Shown here in pieces: positions 46,286 through 57,662 of a stretch of 64,000 bases of DNA (positions are counted from its first letter, which is position 1; every line of letters starts with the position of its first letter). The translations under genes were made by a program, and so were the position numbers. The notes below the pieces were generated by a model. That model saw nothing but the letters and a program-made list of their open reading frames with translations. It searched no databases and had not been told where the DNA came from. Source of the stretch: Opeltia flavorubescens (lineage: Eukaryota; Ascomycota; Lecanoromycetes; Teloschistales; Teloschistaceae); the NCBI GenBank assembly GCA_000442125.1, contig KE546965.1, positions 992,001-1,056,000 on the forward strand. The letters are read 5' to 3'.

Positions 46286-48812
46286 GAGGGTGGGGGAAAG
46301 GGCAGGGCGATCGGAGGGGGAAGAGGGAAATGGGTTTGTTTGGTTTTATTGACATGGAAAAGGGGAGGATGGATGTGATATTTACCTAGCTATATATCTT
46401 TTTACCTGTCCATCTATATTCATCCTTCAGTCTATCCATCCACCTATCGTCTACCACTATCCCTGTCTCTGCGTTATGATAAACGTATCTCCACCACGCT
46501 AGTTTTCTATCCTAAATTCTCCATCCCCTATACCTAAAACCCACCTCCTCATCGTGGGATATCGAGCTCAGACACCAAAGAAATTCACCCATGAATAAGG
46601 ATTAGAGTATACGGACGGCGCTGCACTCCTGCTTAGCCCGTCAATAGCACTGAAAATATGTCTGTCATAGTATTAATCCTTCTGATAATAACAAACCCCC
46701 TGACTATACAATATCGAGAACGGTCGACAGGCACCCGATAAGTAAAAACCCGAAGTTTCAACACTCACCAATAAGCTTTTTCTGGCTATTCCTTGACCTT
46801 AACACCAGAGACATGGCAGCGTATATAACGGCTTCAGCCAGCCTCTGAACCCTCGAGCTGTAGTGATTGCTATCCATGTATTCGTTTAGCTTCATTGGTC
46901 CCAGTGCCAGAAGCTTTGAACGGAATAAGCCAAATTTCTTGCCGATGGAAATCCTTTATTGTCGTTCTGCATTTGCAGCGGCTTATGATGAAATCATGGG
47001 CTGATATGTTATTGATTGTGAAGTTCCTCTATGTCTTGCAATGCCCGCCATGAGATGGATGAACCTTGGGCTCTGGCGTTGCTATATACGTGGTATGTCT
47101 GTAGACTTCAACGAATCCCGTTATTTTTTCCTTCAAAACTGCTTTCAGCTATTGGACGCAGGCTTGGCCAATGGTTGGTTTTACTATTGGGAGCTGCTTG
47201 ATTTATCTCAACGGCAAGTGCATCTCGAGCTAAACAGCGTTATTGAATATAGCGGCAGATTGTTCCAAAGGAGCTACGGTTGCTTCGATCTGGCTGTCCT
47301 TCCAGAGGAAATATGCGGTTCTGAGAGACTCCTGTTTGTGAGACCGAGATATGCAACGGGTGCATTTAAATCTTCTTATTGAAAATGCTGAAAAAGTCGT
47401 CAAAATCTTGCTCTTCTGTTGTTGGAAGGTCGTCTTCTTTTGATGCAGACAGAGGTTCTGTCTCGCAAAGGGAGTTCGTAGATGTTACCAGTGCCATCGT
47501 CGAAAAAATCCATTGAAAGCATGATATTTGGGTGTGTCCAGACTTTCAACCATTCCATCATCATCATCATAGTAAAGGTCATCCTCTTCATTGGGTGGGG
47601 GAGGATGCTGACGGTTTGATATGGGGTTGGTAGAGACCTATCTTGATTGAGCTGAGACTACGAGCTTCAGAGCAAACAACACTATGTACGTACCTGCGAG
47701 AATCCCATTCCCTGAATGCAATGTCACAGAGTGTTGGAAGAAGAAGCTTATTGCCAGTCTTGACCCACGGCTTTCGATAATGTTGAGCCTGTCGCTGCAA
47801 TATCGAGCAGCTTCCATGGTGTTCTGGCATGATTTCGAAGCTCTTGTGAGACTACTGCTAATCCAATATCCCCGGACTCCAGCCATTGTACTTACAAGAA
47901 CACTAGAATTAGCTCTAAGCGTCCCTAAGCCTTACTTTCGTTTCGTGGTAGTTTTCTTTGAATGCAGCTCTGTTTTTCCGTAGGTATCTTAATGCGAACG
48001 TCGTCTCTCTTCCTATCATGTATAGAAATCTCGTCAACAATGTCATAGGGGCTATTGATGGCAAGATGATTGCAAGAATGCTGAACCACCGACAAACCCC
48101 TGCAAAGACATCCCTTCCTACTGGGTCCTTGACATCATTATTGGGCGGATTGACCACTTCCTGGGTTCCCAGTTGAAGGGGAGGTCGTCCTGGGAGCAAA
48201 GCTATCGGTATATCGCTGAATCTGATCTTGGATCCATCTTTCGTCCTGAGTGCAGGAGTAGAGGAGCGGGCGCTTCTTGAAGCTCATCGTTTAATTCGGT
48301 ATCTCGATCAAGTGGAGGCTCTCTCGTCATCCTGTAACTCCGAGCTGATAAAAGTGTGTATGAGAAGTCCGGGAGCCGATATGAGTGACTGACCACGCGG
48401 GAGATTTGGTAAGAGGGACAAATGATAACCATATAATAATCAGTTTCAATGCTCGGAGCACTGAAGTAACCTAAAGAGGGGATCCCTGTAGCTAGATGAA
48501 GTCGGACCGAATTCAGCTTGCTGGTACTTCATCTATGTATGGGTAGGGGCATCCCTTGTGGTATCTGCAGCTAGCCCCTTGATTGGTGGTTTAAGACGTC
48601 GAGTCGTAAGCGCCAAAGCTTCAAATCGGCCAGATATTTATCCTTTCTCAGGTTGAAGATTATGATATTAGGTTATTGAGTGGAGAAGGAAAAGAGCGAA
48701 TTACTAGATTCTCCTTTTCCTATTGGCGCTCTAGGCACATTAACTCAGTAGGATTTATGTGACCCTTTGGAATCTGGGCAAGGAGTTTTGCACTAAGGAA
48801 AGGCGCATTACC
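46286..48812. other. Intergenic, gene-poor, with open frames of uncertain meaning
   Basis: About 2.5 kb. Minus-strand frames between 47380 and 48430 include an acidic tail-like segment (about 47380-47560, ending near DFDDFFSIFNKK) and segments such as DDLPFNWEPRKWSI. They are in different frames with stops between, so a decayed gene is possible but unproven. A plus frame at 47041-47382 has no recognisable features. No gene is called. Confidence 0.35.
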
Positions 48813-50104
48813 TCAGTCCCACTTCAGAAAATGTTTGGGATCTAACGACTCGCAATCCGCGCTGTGAGCGGCCCCTTCAAAAATCATCTCACTCATGACT
48901 AATCCTGTCCCCGGCGCATTTTGAATGCCCCATTCGTCGTGACCCGTGGCTATCCACAGCCCTTGAATGCCAGTAGGTCCAACTATTGGACCAACCTCTT
49001 CGTCCTCCTCATGTGGTCTAATCTGTGGCTTGTAGCAGGCTTGATTTGTAATAATTTCACCTTCATGAATTGGCTTTGAGACACTCCCCACAGCCGTGTA
49101 CACATCATTGCATCTTGATCCATCCACTGCAACGGTATCAGTAGAATCTGGCAAAGGCACTTCGTAGTCATCAGGCCCACATGCGTAGACTGTGTCAAAA
49201 TCGTGAATTTTGTCACCTGGGCGGGGGTAGATTTCGGGTGACAGGAGATCAGAAAGACTGCCATTCTCCGATGTGCTGATATTTGAAAAAAGAACATAGG
49301 GTGAAAGATCTCTGGACGGACGAACAACGACACTGTGGCCCCTAGGAGGGTGGCCTAGATTAGTAGCAGGAAACAGCTTCGATGTCCAGGGTCCCGCCGC
49401 GAGGAGAATATCGGTCGCGTTCAATGTCTTCGAAGTACCGTTCTGGGTATACGAAACCGAAGATATGCCACTATTCTTGTCACGATAGTTGATTGCAGTA
49501 GCTGACCCAATGATCACTTCAGCGCCCTTCTCTTCCGCCAACTGTGCAAGCGTTTCTGTGAACGCTAATGGGTTTACCTGGCCAGAATTGTTGGGATTCC
49601 CGGCCTCTGTGTAAGATTTGACACTCCCAGGGATTAGCCAGTCCAGATCCGACGGAACTTTGGTTGTAGAGGACTCCTCGTGCCCATTTTCAACCCCGTT
49701 CGCTATCGTAGCCTCATTGTCCAAGTCTTGGGCTTGTAAGGCGACATCGCCGCAGTACACACTTCTATGGCCCCAGATCTTATCCCCTCCATGTTTCTTG
49801 GCTAACTCACCATGAGTCTTGAAACTTAAGGGAGCCAGACACTTAGGTGTCGCCCATTCAGCAAGTAGGCCTCCTGCCTTGCCTGAAGACCCTCCGGCAA
49901 TCTTACTTGCTTCAAGAATGACAACTGAATGGATCTTGGGGTTATAGAGCTCATGTCGTGTGAGAAAATATGCCGTGGAGCAGCCAATCACGCCACCACC
50001 TGGAACGTTAAATAAATCTAAACAGTTCATACGAGGAGACGAGAAGAACGCATACCGATCACTACGATACTTCTGGGCTTTGAGCCTGATACTTTCAACG
50101 GCAT
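48813..50104 (-). CDS. FAD-dependent amino-acid-oxidase-type oxidoreductase (Tda3-like)
   Basis: Exon 1 is 50104-50056, the intron 50000-50055 (56 bases, GTATGC...TTCCAG) and exon 2 49999-48813; 411 residues. The start ATG 50104 gives MPLKVSGSKPRSIVVI, and the splice completes the dinucleotide-binding motif GGGVIG (residues 17-22, then CSTAYFL). Further DAO-family features are VVILEASKIAGGSSGKAGG, ATDILLAAGPWTSKLFP and, near the end, GLWIATGHDEWGIQNAPGTG, the C-terminal FAD-contact segment. It is a D-amino-acid-oxidase-fold flavoprotein of the cytosolic group that includes yeast Tda3; the substrate is not known. Ignoring the intron gives an open upstream frame but destroys the Rossmann strand, so the spliced model is preferred. 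Confidence 0.88.
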
Positions 50105-50185
50105 TTGTGCGCGTGGTAAATTCGGCCAAACGGATGAGGCCGAGCAATGGAATAAAAGCAGTCCTAAGATTAAACCCGCATAACG

Positions 50186-50560
50186 GTGATGCTGGCAATG
50201 GATATGGGAGTATTAGTTGAGTTAGTCTTCAGCAAAGGCGCAAGCCTCGAACCTAAGGACAAGAACACCTGGAATACATTGCATTGGACGACTTATGATG
50301 GCCACACCAACGTCGTCCGATACTTTGTAGCTTCTAGTAGCGGCCAAGTGAATGTAATTCGCCCGCTGATCGAAAGACACGCTTCACCCTTTGGATCGAG
50401 AAGGCATGACGTCAATGCTGTATGCTGCTTTGACAGTTTCCTACAAATTTATCTTCGCCCAGTATTTGACTTCCCCATCACGACATATTGTGGCTCTACT
50501 CCACAATCTAATACATACACCGAGTCTTGGCCAAATTCTACGCAGATCACCGCCTTCGTG
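50186..50560 (+). pseudogene. Ankyrin-repeat remnant
   Basis: On the plus strand a frame reads VELVFSKGASLEPKDKNTW, then TLHWTTYDGHTNVVRYFV, a good ankyrin repeat, followed by the start of a second (NVIRPLIERHAS). The repeat continues in another frame (DREGMTSMLYAALTV, from about 50391), so a host-gene frameshift or an unseen intron separates them. It begins 80 bases from the start of the divergently transcribed FAD gene. No complete gene can be built. Ankyrin repeats mediate protein contacts; no function is proposed. Confidence 0.5.
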
Positions 50561-50675
50561 CCGTGGCGAGGATCATAGAGGAGAACCACGGTACTGATAA
50601 CGAACTCACAACTCTGCTCGAGACGCTGGTCAGCATCGTTGAAGGGCAACAAAGCCAAGGACAAGTTTCCCAATA

Positions 50676-51014
50676 AAGAATGTGTCGAAGCATGTGACGT
50701 TCGGTCCGAGTTACTTTTGGGCGCATTCGGAGTTTGAACTAGGGCAGATGCGCATGTTTGCGGGTTTCTCTACCGGACTTCTCAATGAGTATCATCACCT
50801 CGTGCCTAAAACAGCACCAAAGGCTGAATACGACGATCGTATGGGACTGTATGAATTGTGACTTACTTTAACCTCTCCAACTGGGAGTACTCTGGAAAGC
50901 CTTAAAGCTGATGGATCTGGGTATAGGTATCACTACATGAATCATTACACAGTCTACAGAGGCGGTTACAGAGGCGATGTGACTGATTCGATGAAAAGAC
51001 TATGTAAGAAGTAG
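50676..51014 (+). pseudogene. Fructosamine/ketosamine-3-kinase C-terminal fragment
   Basis: Two exon-like pieces, up to 50857 and 50927-51014, joined by a 69-base intron (GTGACT...GTATAG) in phase. They read SYFWAHSEFELGQMRMFAGF, EYHHLVPK, EYDDRMGLYEL and then YHYMNHYTVYRGGYRG...MKRL, ending at TAG 51012-51014. This order (HSEFELG, RMFGGF, a tyrosine-rich helix, GGYRG) is that of the C-terminal lobe of fructosamine-3-kinase-related proteins, which repair glycated proteins. I find no N-terminal lobe, nucleotide-binding Lys or HGD catalytic loop upstream, where the ankyrin remnant lies instead. It is most likely a truncated gene copy; a functional gene with a diverged 5' part is less likely. 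Confidence 0.55.
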
Positions 51015-53815
51015 GCTGAGACAGAGGAAGCAAGCGACGTTGATTGAGGATGAATCGAGAAGGTTGCACTTCATCAAAGGCTACAGCAGCATCTGAAATT
51101 CACACACAGTACTCAATCTACATCAGTCCTGACGCTACATCTCTCGAAAAGACTAATGGTTCATGGCGGCGACTTTGCATTTCCAGAGCCCCTCCGTTAG
51201 CTTTCACTTCTGCCTCACGACCTGTTTCTATCAGAAGAGAAGCTATGGTAAGTGCGAAGGGGGCCGGAAAGCGAGAGGTAGAATCGTACCTGGCTGGCCG
51301 ATAACAGCGTCATTGCGATCATTTAAAGGTTCCACACGGAGGTGAAGACCGAAGGGTCGGTGATGAGAGAGAGGAAGCCGTGTGGACTGAGACTTGAAGT
51401 TCCACTCCCTTGGAAGACGGCTGCTCGTCGTGGACGGACGGAGTGAAATTACAAAGGCAGGTACTGATCGCAATGACATAGAGGAATCTTGAGCATATCT
51501 GTATGAAAGGGATGCTCTCTTGGGGAGATTGGTTTATGATAGATCTCCTGGTTGAACTGAGAGTTTTTAAGCCTGACTTGAATATTTCTTTTGATGAATG
51601 CAATTCTGAAAATGACTTGAAGAGAGCACGTTTAACTTGCTGATTACTGGATACGAGAAGTAGAGTATCACAGTTGTTCATATTATTAATTTTCAAATGA
51701 TGCGTTTCGGTGATAGACGGCTAGGTCTTTTGATTTTGGGTTGAGGCTCCTTTTTCTCCCCTTTTCTTGCCATTTGATATCAGGACAGTGAATAGATCTG
51801 AGATGCGCGGTGCGACTCAAGATTAACGACGAGGAGAAATCTCTTGGATCGTCGCGTCAGAGTGTATCAGTCCAAAAGCTTGGCCGAGAATCTTCAGCCC
51901 AAAGGTTGGGATCAAGAGTATAACCCATGACAAAAAGAGACGAGTATGATGGGTACATCAATCCTCGAAATTCGAGGGTCGTCACGTGCGGAGAATGAGA
52001 ATCTTACCAAGGAGAGAAATAGGGTAATGCAATATTCGAAGAGCGTGGAAGATGGTGATGACAGATGGTATTGCCGGTATGGACTGTGTGGAGAGGATTA
52101 AAATGAGACTACTGCATGTATTACTCCCTCATGCACCTACATCTCATTGACGACCCTTACTCTACGACTGGCAAATGTCAATGCATGGAATAATTAATCA
52201 GAAACATGGGACGTCAAAGTGGATTGCGTGTCCTGATATTTCGACTAGGCTGTGACTGCTGGACTTTTCATGCTGCAGGATCATTACGGATGACCGGGCC
52301 GGTGCCGATGTAAGATGATACACTGCTTTGCAGTCGCCTGCCCCGAGTAGCTGATGGGTCTGAGATTATGCCATTGTATTATTTGCCTCTCCGGCTTGGA
52401 TCCAAATTAGGGAAATCGCCATGGAGAATGTTGGTACTTGGCAACAGGGTTGTAGCACGTCAATTGCAGGCCGAGGCTTTGACATGCAGCATTTGCCATC
52501 GAGAACGGTCGACGTCGGCGCCTGGCAGCATGATTCAGTGGGTACATGGTTTCAACGAGGAACTGTGGATCCATCGTTGCCCCTTTCTTCCCCATTGAGA
52601 TCGTCCGCCGATGCTGGCGCCATATGATATCGTCTGGATGCATGAAGAAGGTATGGCAAATCGATGCACCTGCTCGCTCTTGCTTTCGAATGCATGCTAA
52701 ATGACGAGGCATGAACGACTCAATGCAGATTCCATATTAGCGATCGGTTGCCTCGTTTCACCATAGGCGCAGGCGATGTGGTTCAGCAGAACGTTTTACA
52801 TGAAGCAGGCTTGAGGCTAGGCACAGCACAGCATGCATACAGTGTCGGACGTAAGCTCTTGTGGATGATTTGAAGAAATGCCAATACGGCTCTCGACCGT
52901 AATGTGCAAAGGGATACCTCGGGAAGGAGCTGTCGACTGCAACTATTGCTTGCTTGGATTTGTCATCGATTGATATACACCAAACAGTATGAAGATATGA
53001 AGCCATGCCGCTCAGTGATCGGTCTCAAATCATACGGTGACGTTAGTGTATCATTGTAGACCATAGACATCGTGGTGTCGATTTTCGTACATACGGAAAA
53101 GGGTGGTAGTGAGCATTCAATCAATTTGATGTTGACAGGCTGTTGACAGGCTGTTGACAAGACATCAACAGCTAATTGGCTGACCAGCTCTTGGACTTTA
53201 GTGCCTGAAAGTATCCAAATTCGGTTTAGCTGGCGGATAATTCTCGGGTAAACTCTCTCTAGGAAAAGTTCAACGACACAGGTGCGTTAGCACACGGGAG
53301 GCTTGGAATTCAACTTCAGATTTCACATCAGCGCATTGTGATTTTGATATTACTGGAATCTGTTCTGGTCTGAGATGAAAACTATGCCTTGAAGGTCCCT
53401 TGCTCGAGAAGCGAGTCGAGTCATTGACCTTGTCTTAGAGTGCCAGAGCGTTTGGGAGAATCGATGGTGAAGGAGACGTTGTAGTCAATAAATCAGCCGT
53501 AGTAACAATGATGGCAGTGGCTCAATTCCAAGAGATCGATCTGCGCAAGTACTATGATATATTTGGTAGGCATAAGCGATTGATGGAGTAGAAAATTTCT
53601 ACATAAAGCAGGTATGTCGTGATTCTAATTCAGCAAAGTAAGTCAAGACAGACCAGGTACATTTTCATTTGAAAAAATAGTGCAAATCGATAAAGTCGAC
53701 CAGCAAATATCCCATGAAATGATCAAACAAAAAACAACGCAAAGATCCGGCTTCGATCAGGAGCATCCACCTTGCTGTATACCTTCGCCGTATCTGCTCC
53801 AAAGTCCCTCGAATC
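51015..53815. other. Intergenic, gene-poor, with dispersed-repeat copy B
   Basis: About 2.8 kb. Short open frames occur on both strands (for example 51319-51696 and 52407-52712) without recognisable features. It includes the repeat at 53119-53255. No gene is called. Confidence 0.4.
53119..53255. repeat. Dispersed repeat, copy B
   Basis: It has the same order as copy A at 14528-14663: CAATTTG, three tandem 11-base units (TGTTGACAGGC), a CATCAACA/CATTAACA segment, TTGGCTG/ATGGCTG and a CGGGT(T)AA end. The two copies differ at many sites and by small gaps. Confidence 0.5.
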
Positions 53816-54279
53816 TCATGAGCGTACTCGAGGTGGCTTAAGGCGTCCTCCTTTTTTCCTTCCCTTCCCTTTCCCCTTGCGCCTGGTACTGGGTCGCTTG
53901 GCAGGCTTCAAGAAACCAGGGGGACATTCCAGCCGGGGATTCCTACAAAGTGCTGCTACGGATGTTCCATTGATAGTCGAATTTACTGCTGTTAGATTCG
54001 TAAAGAGTGGTAAGGTCAACGCTGCAGAGCCGGCCGACTGCGATGGAGTTTGTAAAATGCTCGACACGTTTGTCGCGTTTGCAGGTTTGCCGATGGCTAT
54101 AGTTTGCTGTTTTTAGCTATTTGAGATCTGACAGTGGGGTAGTTACAAAATTTCACTAATCGTTGGAGTGGGCTGGATGATCTTGCGACGAATAGAATTG
54201 AGAAACCCTCAAGTATCTTACCCAGACCTGCCGAGCAGACTAGCATGACAGATAAAAAGTTGGGAGCACGCATTATCAT
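53816..54279 (-). CDS. Small secreted basic protein (effector or antimicrobial candidate)
   Basis: Exon 1 is 54279-54222, the intron 54097-54221 (125 bases, GTAAGA...TATAG) and exon 2 54096-53816, in phase; 112 residues. The N-terminus MIMRAPNFLSVMLVCSAGLA is a clear signal peptide, with the cleavage region at the exon join. The mature part is Ser/Thr/Asn-rich with five N-glycosylation sequons (NAT, NVS, NLT, NST, NGT), only two cysteines (CRNPRLEC) and a very basic C-terminus (KPAKRPSTRRKGKGKGRKKG) holding possible Kex2-type KR/RR sites. I recognise no family. A secreted role at the cell surface or in the host is inferred from the architecture. It sits at the edge of a group of secreted and surface proteins and next to a gene-poor, repeat-containing stretch. 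Confidence 0.62.
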
Positions 54280-55034
54280 GTCGATGAAGCGGCTAGGTAA
54301 ATAGAGATCAGGATCTTGAGCTAGCTAATCGGAGTGTGATGATCGTGGATAGAGGCAAGGTTAGATGAGATTTTGCGAGTGAGCCAACATGAAGTCAAAA
54401 TATCGGGTACAAGAGGAGCCATGAAGGATTTGAATAAGGGTCAGCATTATATACCAACTGATGTTAGCCCAAATTGTTGATTGCATTGATTGATGCCCGA
54501 GATTGGAGGATCTTTATTGCGAGTGTTGGGGTGTACACATCGTACAAGTGTTCACCGTCGGAGAACATATGACGGTGCAATGAGCGTGTCAGAAGCTGTA
54601 CTGCCCTGGTTCTGCCGAGGACTGTTCCTCTGTGATTGCCGGCGGCGTAGATTTGGACTGCTATGGCTATGATCTATATCAGTGCATGATACAATATTTG
54701 CTCGGGGGTTGAAACTCGGGTACTTCGACCTACACCTGGATCGGAGAAGATATGAGAATAGGCAGTAGATCAGGTTGGTTAGGGACTCTCAATGCAAGAA
54801 CAAGGGAAGATGTATCAATGCATTGAATGCAAGAATTTGTAGATTTGCCAACACTTCTATAATTCGCGGCCAGTGATACCCTATGGAGATGATGTTGACG
54901 TGATCTAAGATACAGTCTATCATACATCATTTCCAGGCAGAGAAAAGCTCGTCTTCCTTATGGAAATGAATACTTTCGAGTTTTCGTTTCCCTGCTCGCG
55001 AGTCCTACTGAAGTGCCAGAGTTGAAATAGCTGT
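54280..55034. other. Intergenic
   Basis: Between two minus-strand secreted-protein genes; expected to hold the promoter of the small basic protein. Nothing else is supported. Confidence 0.5.
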
Positions 55035-56480
55035 TCAATGAAGGAGCGGTTGTCCCGTCCGAGTCGGGAAACGTGGCACTTGATGAGCACCTACAGGATG
55101 TCTTCTTGGGTGAAAACTTCCGAGGCCCATCTTTTCCTTATCGTGTCTTGGCAAAGTCGGACCATTCGCTGTGGGTATGGCAATGGATGGATCAAAACCT
55201 TGGTTTAAGCCTACGTTGCAATCTTGGAGTCCAGGCTGCAGTTCATAGAGTTGCGAGAATGGCGCGACCACAGGCATGTAAGTTCTGGTAGGGTTGACTT
55301 CCGGATTGTAAAGCCATTTAACGTCTGACGCTACGTCTGGCGGTGGACAAGGAAGGTCTGCGAAATTGAACTCTTTGGTGATATTTGCTGGGCCCTGGAT
55401 TGTGGAAAGCTCCCCAGGTCCAAAGGTGAAAGTTAGTGATGTGAATTCTGCAATTTTGGTACAAGCATTACCCGCGCTCAGCTCGGGAATTACAACATAT
55501 GCGCTACCGGGCAGCCTGTCAGGTACGCACACCTGTTAGTTGCTTGCCAGAGAAGAACTCAGTTCCTTGGGTTGGAATGCTTACGGTTCTAGTCCCGGGG
55601 GTAAGCTTGCGCTGGGTGTCTCTACTCCCTTCAAACAATCTGTGCTGGACGATTGTGCTGGCGGGTAGTAAACGGACACAAATTTGAAGATAATGAAACA
55701 TTGACTACAATCGTCCGATGATGGCAATGATGGCAAAGGTGTGTTCGTCGACAGATTAGCCGGTTGAGAAGCCGTGATGACGGGTTGGTAAGAAGAAGTA
55801 CTAGAAGGGGGAAGGTCTACAATACTGAACGCCCCACTCGTCGCTCCCTTATCGCCTGTTGAAGTTATCTCTGTTTCTAGGAGGGGGGTCTCTGGTTGGA
55901 AAGTAGCCATAGGTAATGTTGTTACTGCATTCGTAGGCTGATTTCCATTTGTAAGGATTGTGGTCTGATATTCTGGCAAAGCTTCCGCACGCTTGTCGAT
56001 ATCTGGCTCAGCTTTGATAGCTAGGGAATTAGCAGAGTTATCTTCCATATCGGAAGTGTCTGGGCTAGTGCTGAAACGAGAACGACTGATTGGCTTGTAA
56101 TCAACTCGAGGTCTCTGTATGGCACGCTTGGACTTTTGGAAAAGGGGCAATTCCCATGAGTCAACTACCAAGGAAAATGGTTTGCTTAATACGTCCCACA
56201 GTCGAGTTGCTACCGTCGGATCTTTTATAGTGATTGAAATTGGGAGTACTGCATGACAATGGTCTCGGAATTCCCTGCTATGGGTTTCTGTAGTAGGGTT
56301 CTGGGCGAAGCCTAGACCGCATTGGCTAATAGGAGGCAAGGTGATGCTGACGGCTTAGAGGTTGGAGTGGTCAGTATGGCGTGCCCTTGAAAAATTGGTA
56401 ATGTTGAAGGGATATGCGAGCGTCATACCGATTCCAAGAAGGCTAAGATAAAACAGAGTCGTGACCTGCCAGTAGTACAT
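55035..56480 (-). CDS. Secreted hypothetical protein with a Cys/Pro-rich C-terminal domain
   Basis: Exons are 56480-56429, 56353-55585 and 55515-55035, giving 433 residues; introns of 75 and 69 bases keep phase. The start ATG 56480 gives a signal peptide, MYYWQVTTLFYLSLLGIAVS. The mature N-terminus (PPISQCGLGFAQNP) has early cysteines. A dibasic, Ser/Thr/Pro-rich middle of about 170 residues follows, then a compact domain with LTFTFGPGELSTIQGP, FADLPCPPPDVA and YMPVVAPFSQLYELQPGLQD. A similar C-rich end pattern is found in other uncharacterised fungal extracellular proteins, as I recall. No enzymatic motif is seen. The C-terminal 40 residues (PRHDKEKMGLGSF onward) look less ordered, so a further intron near the 3' end is possible. 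Confidence 0.68.
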
Positions 56481-57662
56481 GATCTGCTGGTTCAGGCTCG
56501 CAACGTTTGGCCTCAAGTTACCCGTATTAGTTCAAATGTGCTGTATGAACGATCTCTGTGGCTGATCGCGGCGGGAAGGAATGGAATAGTTGAAGGGACC
56601 GAAATAGATTGACCACAGGAGTGATATGCTTGATACATGCAGGTATCCAACATCTTAAATCCTCTCGGTATTTGTACTTTCGGACAATTCATGCAAATTC
56701 ATCCAAGGCGAGATAAAGGGATGGAGAAACTGGCCGGCTGACAAATGCCGAAATGACTGATCAGAATGTCCGGGGATCTCGGAGCAGTTCTCTAGAAATA
56801 GATGTTGACCGAGATTAAAGATATGTAATACCGCAGTAGATTGAAGATAGCGACCGCATATAAAGTGCGAGATCTGGATGTATCATCCCCATCCGATGGC
56901 TAGGATCACTTATACTCTGAACCATTGCTTAGTGCTACAGGGTGCTGCTACGCCCAGTCCTTGAGTATGGATCGTAAAATTAGCTGTGTCAATGCAAGCT
57001 GTGCCGCCGTCAAAGGGTGTTACGATCTAAATTAGCTGGAACCGTGGACACAAAGCCAATTTTGAGAAATGATTGAAGGAGGAAAGATATTTCGCAACTC
57101 CTCCACGGAGGTAAAGTGATGTGGGCATACAGGACGGAAATGATCAAATGTTCAAAAAGTCTGCAGCAGTTTCCATCTCACTGTGAGCATTGCAACTTGA
57201 CCATTAGGCTGTGGAACTCTGTTAGCAGTTGCAAAGGCACAGCAAGGCTGGCATGAAACTGTACATGCATTTCCGACATGAGACTGCATCAAATAGGTAA
57301 AGAGCCAAGGGGATACACTGTATTCAAGGGAGCGTAAGTATTCTCCACTTTCCAAACCTCCATACCACAGCCCTTTGCTAATCTTAATCGTTAAGATGCA
57401 TGGCCCGATCTAGCCAGGTGATGCCGTCTGCATGAACGAACTCTGATCAAGCGCTGTAGCTAGCATTTGAAGAGCTGCCGGACTCCCGTCCTCCTCCCGA
57501 GCAGCAAGTATTTCTTCGATTGGCAGATTAGAGAGTACACAATTTGAAATAGTAGGCTACCTACCTAGTTATTGTCATTTTCCGCGGCTAGGGCGGGTCG
57601 AGAAAGCGGCTACCCTAAGCCAACAATCGACTAGCGCGCTACGGCAGCCGAAAAACAAGACG
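56481..57662. other. Intergenic, divergent promoter region
   Basis: About 1.2 kb between the secreted protein (minus) and the aspartyl-protease homologue (plus). A minus frame at 57152-57355 has no recognisable features. No gene is called. Confidence 0.5.

Noticed and set aside
47380-48432. Possible minus-strand gene (transcription-factor-like or transposase-like)
   Set aside because: Suggestive segments lie in different frames with stops between, both strands are similarly open, and no consistent splice joins were found.
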